Shown piece after piece: positions 57,901 through 64,000 of a stretch of DNA of 64,000 bases. Below the pieces are notes generated by a model, which was not told the DNA's origin, searched no databases, and was given only the letters and a program-made list of their open reading frames with translations. This stretch comes from Pachypanchax playfairii. Lineage: Eukaryota > Chordata > Actinopteri > Cyprinodontiformes > Aplocheilidae. The translations under genes and the position numbers were made by a program. Every line of letters starts with the position of its first letter. The first letter of the stretch is position 1. Location of the stretch: contig SSNP01000292.1 in the NCBI GenBank assembly GCA_006937955.1, positions 313,101 to 377,100 on the forward strand, written 5' to 3'.

Positions 57901-59292
57901 GGTCATGGTGATGAAGCTTACGTGAGACTTTATGGTGACATCATTCAGGTGTTGCTGCAAATTTCTAACAGTGATTTAAATTGTGTTTCTGTATTCATGT
58001 CATTGATTTAACCCTAGCTATTTTTTGATTGATTTGAAGTTTGTGAATGCCATGTCCTGTGCAGCACAAGAAACTACCTCAGGACTCAACCATCAGGTCC
58101 ATCAAGTTTGTTTACAAGAGCTGCTCAACTTTGTGAAATAGTAAGAGTTTATTTTGAAATTAATAGCATTTTTTTGGTAAATAAAGATGTGATGTAAATA
58201 ATTTTTCCATTAAAGGATAAAATTCTACTGAATGAAGATATTGTTTGTTTACAGTTTTTTTTTTTTTTTAGCTACACTGCAGAGCAGGTTAAGATTCTCC
58301 AGGAAAAAGTGAAGATCTGGAAGAAAAATCTGGAAAATCTGGATACAACATGCTTCCTTAAGACCCTGAGAACATTGAGAGAACTCAGGTGGGTTGTTTA
58401 GGACTTGCTAGTTCTGAGTCCACAATTGTTCAAACCTGCTGAACCAGCACATTAAGAACATAAATATTAATAAATGCTAGAATATGAAGCTCAATTTTTA
58501 CATTAAAAATTCTTTCTGGGTTCAGGAAATATGTCCAGTCAAAAGAAGAATACACAAGTTCTTCTCTTTTTGAGGAAATTGTGGCATTACTTAAAAATAT
58601 GGAGTTTTGTGTTTTGAACCTCCTGATGAAAGCAGTCTGTCACCTCACCAAGGTATTTCTGTTGATTCATTTAATCATGGAAATGATTGTATATTTATTT
58701 TAATGTTTAAAAAGTCCTTTTGTCCAGCAGACCCACCTGAGAAAGTACTTCAGAGCAGGTAACAGGCAACTTGGCTTGTTCAAGGATTTGAAGGTCCATT
58801 TCCCCAAACTGTCGTATGCTGAGGATGAACAAAAGGTGAAGATTTTTCCAACTTCCAAACCAAAACCCTGTCACTAAACTTTATCTAGATTAATGAGGAT
58901 TAAAATGTTTTTTTTCCTCCCTCTCCCTCACTCTGTTTGATCCCAGATAGTGATGAATAAGGCTTATATAATCATTGCTCGCATTTACCTCTCACATCTC
59001 CTCAAAAAGAACTTGAGAAGACTGAGGCGCTGGAGTCCAGATGTTGCCCTTGCAGTCGCTTCAGATACAGCTCAGCTTCAACAGACCATCTCTGAGCTGG
59101 TGAGGAATCCATCACCTCACTCAAACAGCTGGATTCTGCTAATAGCACAAAGTCCTGACCCATGTGTGTTATTCTGCAGGCTCCTGGTGTTCAGTGTTGT
59201 ACTGTTATGCTTCAAAAAATCCCAGAAATTTTGGAGTGCAAATCCATCGACTCACTCAAGCTTATTATAGCACAACATCAGCACGGGCAGAG
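48950..59292 (+). CDS. Sec6-family protein, TNFAIP2/EXOC3L4-like (partial)
   Basis: Exons: 48950-49322, 53069-53153, 57847-57948, 58040-58140, 58272-58388, 58526-58652, 58731-58835, 58947-59099, 59180-59292. All have GT..AG sites and phases agree, giving about 425 codons. The first exon opens in phase 1, so an upstream exon is missing; the last ends in phase 2 with a GTAAAA donor, so the C-terminus is missing too. The product is helical and Leu/Lys-rich: VGHEHEKLMFQAHINQAEDK at the start, IVMNKAYIIIARIYLSHLLK and RWSPDVALAVASDTAQLQQT later, and MLQKIPEILE near the end. This pattern fits the Sec6/EXOC3-like family (exocyst-related; TNFAIP2 promotes membrane protrusions). Adjacent eif5 supports tnfaip2/exoc3l4 by synteny. 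Which paralogue is not resolved, so no symbol is given. Confidence 0.7.
51143..51547. mobile_element. Harbinger-type MITE, copy 2, left-truncated
   Basis: Matches 39750-40231: shared AGTTCAGCTAGCTGAACT palindrome (51166-51183), CAACCAATCAGAGC, GAGCGTTGCTTGACG and the terminal AATGTGAACCCACCA followed by TAA. Confidence 0.7.
51815..52109. mobile_element. hAT-type MITE with 8-bp target duplication
   Basis: 295 bp, ends CAGGGCTGGTTCTGGGCA / GCTCAGGGCCGGCCCTG. GGTTCAGT is duplicated directly outside (51807-51814 and 52110-52117). The uninterrupted target is seen in the related copy at 2313-2320. Interior: GCAATTGCCTAGGGCACC and a T-run. Confidence 0.92.
52624..53068. other. Intron, nothing recognised
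   Basis: No repeat boundary or coding frame before the acceptor TTTTCCCAG at 53068. Confidence 0.5.
53722..54278. mobile_element. TTAA-flanked MITE, family 1, copy 2
   Basis: 557 bp; ends AGAAGCCCTTCC and AATGGCCTCT, with TTAA at 53718-53721 and 54279-54282. Opposite orientation to copy 1. In an intron of the Sec6-family gene. Confidence 0.78.
54400..54560. mobile_element. hAT-type remnant with AATACCGATAC motifs; partner end at 57625-57676
   Basis: AATACCGATAC, TGCTGATACCGAGTA and CAATGCCGATAC are interior motifs of a hAT-derived family. The matching terminal repeat (GGTGTCGGTGCATCCCTA) ends at 57676. Tc1 copy B and the family-4 TTAA element were inserted between. Confidence 0.5.
54712..56310 (-). 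mobile_element. Tc1-like transposon, copy B
   Basis: 1599 bp, TA on both sides (54710-54711, 56311-56312), about 200-bp terminal repeats (54712-54911, 56109-56310). Same family as copy A, very close in sequence. Confidence 0.95.
54928..55940 (-). pseudogene. Tc1 transposase, copy B, 10-bp deletion
   Basis: Starts MAKTKELSKDTRNK at 55940. At about 55437 ten bases present in copy A (within CATTCTTTCCCCTCCAAACA) are missing, shifting the frame after ..GRNSTCRV; the rest is open in another frame to 54928. The motifs SDETKIELFG, FQHDNDPKHT and SPDLNPIENLW are all present. Broken only by this deletion as far as I can see. Confidence 0.9.
56627..57397. mobile_element. TTAA element family 4
   Basis: 771 bp, ends AGGAACTTAAGGCA / TGCCTTAAGTCCCT, with TTAA at 56623-56626 and 57398-57401. 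Its last ~108 bp recur at 16420-16527. An N is at 57248. The minus strand carries a coding relic (see 56870-57196). Confidence 0.8.
56870..57196 (-). pseudogene. Unidentified 108-codon frame inside TTAA element 4
   Basis: Lys/Arg/Ser-rich, ending INIGYAFGSWRELQLHLGVK then TDADMAHFLVTR. I have the impression this C-terminal motif recurs in teleost transposon-derived proteins but cannot name the family. It may be a fragment of the element's transposase or an accessory ORF. Confidence 0.35.
57625..57676. mobile_element. hAT-type terminal end
   Basis: CCAATACCAGTATTGGTATC then GGTGTCGGTGCATCCCTA; inverted end of the TAGGGATGCACCGATACC type. Partner of the remnant at 54400-54560. Confidence 0.6.
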
Positions 59293-59596
59293 GTAAAATC
59301 TGGATCACAGTTTTTATGTTAACAATTCTCACACAATAAAAATGAACTAATAAATAAAACGATGCCATTTTGATGAATATCTGAAACTTTCTTCTAAATA
59401 ATTTAAGACAACTCAGACTCAAGCTCAGGTGCAAAAGTGAAATTATTTACAATAATAATAAAATGTGCAAGTAGAGACTCAGGAGGCTCGGGGTCTATGG
59501 AGGATAGGAGAGGTTAGTGGCTGGCAGTTGAGCAGGGATAATAGAGATAGTGCTGGTGAATAAGACTCACGGAGATGGTTGAGGCAGAGGGCTTAA
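59293..59596. other. Probable intron or 3' flank of Sec6-family gene
   Basis: No further exon recognised. Confidence 0.4.
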
Positions 59597-60406
59597 AGAC
59601 CGTGTAAAGGGAATTCCGCTATTTTCTTCTAACCACATTATAAACATAATAAATGTACTGTTCTAAACATGTGAAAAACCTCCCAACAATTAAAAACTGA
59701 ATTGTGGAGCTAGCCTTCAAATTGCGTTTCAAGAGTTTTCTGTTTCAGGATTTTATGGGCGGGTCACGCGGCTGCCCTTCAGGATAACCCCGCCCCCTGC
59801 TGCTCTCGCCATATAAAACCGTACAGTGCGGTAGCTTCAGTGGTTTTCCCGCTCCTTCATCCGAGGGATGACCGTCTGAAAAAGCTTTGGGTCGATTTTG
59901 TGCAGAGGAGCCACACAGTAGACAGTAACTAAACCAGCATGATAGGTAGGAGCTACTTCTGCCACCTGCTGCCTTCATATGCTAAACAAAGCTCAGAATG
60001 GCGTAGCAGCACATTCCGCTCCTTCACTGATTAACAAGTCTGAAGCATTGCGGTTGTGTGGAAATATTTCAACTCCTCAAAAAGCAGCGATGCGCAGTTT
60101 TACATGTGGGTAGAACCTCAAACTTAACGAACCAGCCGGAACTCAGAAATGGAGGAAATGCAGTGATGTGGGGAAGAGAAGGAGGTGCTGCTAGAGGATG
60201 AGACAGACAGGTTTCAGCGCCTGCAGCGGACACGCCCCCAGCGTCTCAGAGCAAAGAAAACTGATCCTTTTTTCATTATTTTGTAACCAAATTTCATATG
60301 CTTCGCAGTGTTTTTAATCATTCAAATTTGGCTGGATGACTAATAACTAATATTCCTGTGCAGTGACAAACTCAGAACACACATTTGTTGTTACTTTACA
60401 CGGGCT
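59597..60406. mobile_element. TTAA element family 5
   Basis: 810 bp, ends AGACCGTGTAAAG / CTTTACACGGGCT, flanked by TTAA at 59593-59596 and 60407-60410. No coding capacity recognised. The interior is G/C-richer than the flanks (CCCCGCCCCCTGCTG). Confidence 0.7.
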
Positions 60407-60410
60407 TTAA

Positions 60411-61048
60411 GGAGGAGGAATGGGTCCAGTGATCTGAGCGGCTGTGCAGGGAGATGTGGTCCAGAATGAGTGCCGAGTGAGTGGGCGTCGGAGAGCGGGC
60501 AGGCTGGGTGGTAGAGCTCAGAGGTCAGGCTGACATGGAGGGTTCTCAGATTTGGTGAGATCTTCACAGGGAGCACAAGGAGAAGAATCTTCAGAGGATG
60601 ATCCTGAAGAGAGTACAGAATTAAACACGAAGAACTTGAAGGAAAACTTTCTTTGCATTAACACTAGAGTTACTCGGGAGCTGGCGTAGTTTGTTACCAA
60701 TGAGGTTAACAACCAGGTGATGAATGCTGGTCAATCTGCTACTTAAGAATGCTCCTGCTGCTGATCAGCCTGATCGCTTCTTGCTGGTTTCAATCAGCCT
60801 GCACCAACTCTCCAGCGCAGATCTAATCCTGTGAAGAGAACTCACTCGGCACAAAAACACACACCGCTGCTCACCGGCCCTGACATCAATAGCATGGGAT
60901 TTGTAACTTGGTGAAACATTACTGAGAATAAGACAGTTCAATTCAAGTCCTTTTTGAAAGTCATGAGTTTTGCTTTCCTGAGGATGGCATCAAACAGTCA
61001 GGGATGACACAAAGGACCAGAGGTCATTGGGTCTCTTAACACGCTTAA
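60411..61048. other. No gene seen
   Basis: Short open frames without domains. Confidence 0.5.
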
Positions 61049-61581
61049 AGAGGCCCTTCCAGCTCCACACGTGTTCTTCTTCATAGTTGGTGTGAAAACA
61101 GGTCAGCAACTTCTCTTTCAATTTTTATCTCTCAAACTACGCAGGTGGAGATAAAACCCGAGTTCGAACGGCCTGTATCTGTTTCGTCACAACTCCTTTG
61201 TTTGTTAGTATTCATCAGCTCCTGCAGTTGAAACCACGCCTAGCATGCTGCTGGCTAAAAGCTGTAGCATAAGACGTAGCAAACAGGAAGAGAGAACGTC
61301 TGGTGTTACCATGCGCAGCGGAGCAGGAAACAGTATACCTTGCTCTCATAGGTTAGTTTGTGAGCCAATCTGAGTCCAGCAAATTCAAATAATGAATATG
61401 AATGAGCTGCTGCTCGAAGCCTGACGGAACAAGCCGGAACCAGCCAAATTCTGAAGCAGACAGATTGAAAGGTCAGTTAATCAGTGTTTCCTAACACTTT
61501 TTAGATATAACATGTTTCATATTACAGGTAAATACTTAAGAAATAACCACAAAGTACTGAAATTTGTATGAAATGGCCTCT
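61049..61581. mobile_element. TTAA-flanked MITE, family 1, copy 3
   Basis: 533 bp; ends AGAGGCCCTTCCA and GAAATGGCCTCT, TTAA at 61045-61048 and 61582-61585. Same orientation as copy 2. Confidence 0.8.
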
Positions 61582-61587
61582 TTAAAG

Positions 61588-61690
61588 TAGGGATGTCCCG
61601 ATCAAGATTTTTTGCCCTCGAGTCCAAGTCTGAGTCATTTGATTTTGAGTATCTGCTGATACCGAGTCCCAATCCGATCTATAATACATT
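61588..61690. mobile_element. hAT-type element end fragment
   Basis: TAGGGATGTCCCGATCAAG followed by GTATCTGCTGATACCGAGTC. A terminal repeat and interior motif of a hAT-derived family; the other end was not found. Confidence 0.55.
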
Positions 61691-62505
61691 AAAAAATAAA
61701 TTAAAATGAGCAAATAAACAGATCCAGGATGTTCCTTATGTTATATTTAATTCACCCTATTTTCATATTTAGCTGAGGGCGCATTTCTGTACTGTGAGCA
61801 CGCAAACAGTCCGAACGCACACAAACCTGTGGACAGACATTACGTTATTAAATAAAACTTTATATAATTAAATAAGCTGATCAGAACGGCAGACACTGCA
61901 GAAAAAGTGACATGATCATGGGCTGTCTTCTGCATGCAGTAAGTGATCACCTCCATCTTTTACCTCTCAATGACATGTAAAAGCCATGCAGTGTTCAAAT
62001 TGGCCCTTTTTGAAAGTTCAGCTGTTGTTCCCAATCTTGTCTCATTTCACCTCATCTTGGAATGCACTGTTTCAAGTGTGCAGGGCAGTTGGGCAGACTA
62101 GCAGCTCTAAGCCCCGCCCATCTTTGACCCCTGTGCACATTCATGAGACATCAGAGATTTTTAGTGATGTAAACAGCAAACAGCTGATTACACTGCAATT
62201 AATGATAAACAAGTGTTGCAGTACCGAGAAATGGACTTAAAATGTGATTAAAAACTTTTAACTGAGGAACTTTAAGCCTGAAGAATCAAACAGCACGTTA
62301 TTGAAAGGTTAGTCTGACATTTACTCATGTATCTGTGTTATTTTGCTTCGTCTGGTCTTCAAGCTTAAAAATGGTGTTAGCTCTTCATTAGCAGCAGCTT
62401 AGCTTAGCAGCACCTCGGCTTCGGTTCTTCTTTGTAGCAGCTCTGCTCCAATAAGAGCGTTAGCTCTTTATTAGCAGCACCTTAACTCCAGTAACGTTGG
62501 TAACG
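61691..62505. other. No gene seen
   Basis: Short A/T-rich frames; GTTAGCTCTTTATTAGCAGC motifs repeat loosely at 62370-62480. Confidence 0.45.
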
Positions 62506-62617
62506 TATTGTAACCCCAGATTCTATGAGTATAGGCACAGCTATCGCTAGTGGGTTTACCCCCTGGCGCGCAGTGCCGCCTTGAAGACCTATACTCATAG
62601 AATCTGGGGTTACAATA
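62506..62617. repeat. 30-bp perfect inverted repeat with 52-bp loop
   Basis: 62506-62535 (TATTGTAACCCCAGATTCTA..) and 62588-62617 are exact reverse complements. The spacer contains GCTATCGCTAGTG. It lies just beyond the recombinase relic and looks like the terminal-repeat structure of a DIRS element. Confidence 0.85.
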
Positions 62618-62659
62618 TTTAACCAACGTTCTATTTCATATAGGCTTCGCCCTTTAAGG

Positions 62660-63241
62660 CTATCGCAAATCAGTAACAGAATTGTGGGTGAAGAGAAGGA
62701 AGAGAAGGTGAGACCTGGCCTCCTCTTCACAATCATGAGGAGGAGGATAGAAGCCATCCAGAGAAATCTGCCTTGATCTGAACGAGCTGGTGATGCTTTT
62801 AGGCGTAAAAGCAGAGTTGGGTCGCAGCAGCGCGGAGCTGCCGTCCTCTTGGATTCTGAGACAGGAGGGAGCGACAGAGAGCACGGATAAGTCACTGACT
62901 CTCTTCGTGGACGTCAGAGCCAACAGTAGTGCTGTTTTTAGAGACAGGAACTTGAGTGGAACCTGGTTCAAAGGTTCAAACGGAGCTTTAACTAGCGCGC
63001 GCAAGACTAGCGCTAAATCTCATTGAGGAGCTAGTGGGCGAGACACAGGTCTGTGTCTATGCACACCTTTCAGGAAGCGCTTCATCAGGGGATGGTTAAA
63101 GACCGATCTGTCTCCAAAACCTTCGTGGCAGGAAGAGATCGCTGCGACGTAGATTTTCACTGTACTGAAGGCTAAATTTCTGTCCATTAGCTGCTGTAGG
63201 AATGAGAGCACGTTGCCCAACGAGCAGGAAGTGGGATCCAC
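62660..63241 (-). pseudogene. Tyrosine recombinase relic (DIRS-type)
   Basis: Starts near 63241. The N-terminal core-binding part VLSFLQQLMDRNLAFSTVKI and YVAAISSCHEGFGD is followed by a frame change near 63020. The catalytic N-half then reads PLKFLSLKTALLLALTSTKR and VSDLSVLSV, containing the first catalytic Arg (TSTKRVSD). The frame closes after THNSVTDLR at 62660, before the His-x-x-Arg and Tyr motifs, so the enzyme lacks most of its active site. Confidence 0.75.
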
Positions 63242-63339
63242 GTCTTTCTCTGCGCACCAGCGCTGGAAGGCGGCCCACTTTGATGCGTACCCACTATAGT
63301 AGAAGCAGCTCTGGTGCCCTGGATTGTGCGCACCACGTC

Positions 63340-63960
63340 CTACGGGAGACCCAGCTTCTCTAAGCGCTCCCGCTCAGCGGCCAGACCCAGAGAGGCTGTC
63401 CTGTTTCCGGGTAGCTCCTGATCGTCCCTCCCACCTGGAGGAGTGCGTCCTCTCTCCTTGGGTGTGGCCACGGGCGACCTGGCTGCAGCTGCTGCAGGTC
63501 CGGGAACAACGGCGCGCTTCTGCGCTCCGGTGCTACGAGGACGATGGACAGGTACTCCTCTCTGATCCGATCTAGGAGCCGCGGGATCAGTGGGACTTGA
63601 GGAAATGCATAAAGGAGTGTCTTGGTCCATGGGGTGTGAGCGAAGGCATCCACGCCTAGCGGGGGCTCCTCCCGTGGTCTCAGTGCGAACCACAGCCAAC
63701 ACTGTGCGTACTCCCGCAAGGCAAACAGATCCACCTCCGCTCTGCTGAACCAGCTCCAGATCTGGGAGATCAGCTTTGGATAGAGACTCCGGTCTCCGGG
63801 ATGAGGACCGCCTCTGGACATGATGTCCGCGCCTCTGTTCAGAATCCCGGGGATGTACACCGCTCTGATGGAGCGCAGGTGACTGCGCGCCCAGCATAGC
63901 AGCCATCTGGCCACGCTCAGCAGCTGAGCGGAGCGCATGCCGCCCTGGCCGTTGATGCAC
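63340..63960 (-). pseudogene. DIRS-type RNase H end and linker (partial)
   Basis: In the frame ending at 63938, VYIPGILNRGADIMSRGGPH is the conserved end of DIRS/Ngaro-type RNase H, followed by ISQIWSWFSRAEVDLFALRE and a proline-rich linker leading toward the recombinase. The reverse transcriptase would lie beyond 64000. Confidence 0.75.
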
Positions 63961-64000
63961 GCCGCTGCTGCCCTGTTGTCTGTGTAAATCAGGACGTTCT

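Larger units (their letters stand above)
62506..64000 (-). mobile_element. DIRS-like tyrosine-recombinase retroelement, 3' part
   Basis: The minus strand encodes RNase H then a tyrosine recombinase, the DIRS order. The element enters from beyond 64000 and ends near the inverted repeat at 62506-62617. The recombinase is broken and shortened. Confidence 0.8.

Noticed and set aside
1..64000. CRISPR arrays, bacterial operons or phage genes
   Set aside because: Genes have spliceosomal introns and all repeats are eukaryotic transposons, satellites or SINEs.

Overview
The window is vertebrate nuclear DNA, almost certainly from a ray-finned fish. Three intron-containing genes have vertebrate-type splice sites. 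The repeats are those typical of teleosts: Tc1/mariner, hAT, PIF/Harbinger and TTAA-flanked DNA elements, L2-like and other LINEs, a tRNA-derived SINE, Ty3/gypsy and a DIRS-like element. I cannot name the species.

Host genes. (1) eif5, minus strand, coding 10280-13537 in ten coding exons; a predicted 5' non-coding exon starts near 19090. All ten exons join in phase to give 432 codons. (2) vps29, plus strand, coding 19383-27946. It includes a 12-bp microexon (20305-20316) that produces the AGHR N-terminal isoform. eif5 and vps29 are head to head and probably share a promoter at about 19090-19380. (3) A Sec6-family gene of the tnfaip2/exoc3l4 type, plus strand, exons 48950-59292, incomplete at both ends. 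As I recall the human map, EIF5 also lies beside TNFAIP2 and EXOC3L4, so this is probably conserved synteny.

Layout. 1-1483 is a decayed DD41D Tc1/mariner element cut by the window start. 1746-9900 is gene-free and holds LINE debris, a 1.3-kb long inverted repeat, a TTAA-flanked MITE and a hAT-like MITE. 9960-19090 is eif5; its first intron carries an RT fragment and a complete Tc1 element with an uninterrupted 340-codon transposase. 19383-28260 is vps29, whose introns hold a degenerate Tc1, a hAT MITE with an 8-bp target duplication, a LINE interrupted by a THAP-bearing insert, and a hAT transposase remnant. 30452-39169 is a Ty3/gypsy element with near-identical LTRs. Its gag-pol region is duplicated in tandem around a single N, so an assembly fault is likely. 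39590-48270 is mobile-element territory: a Harbinger MITE, an L2 LINE inside another MITE, a SINE, two coding-like minisatellites and a Tc1 end. 48950-59292 is the Sec6-family gene, with large introns full of nested insertions. 59597-64000 holds further TTAA elements and the 3' part of a DIRS-like retroelement running off the window.

How the parts relate. The three genes serve translation initiation (eIF5), retromer-based endosomal sorting (Vps29) and probably membrane or exocyst-type functions (Sec6 family). No pathway joins them beyond the neighbourhood. The regulatory points of interest are the poor-context upstream AUGs in the eif5 leader, the divergent promoter and the vps29 microexon. 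I found no convincing new multi-gene system. The most unusual material is the set of distinct TTAA-bounded element families (one a four-level nest), the 48-bp minisatellite with a 192-bp higher-order period, and the duplicated gypsy body.
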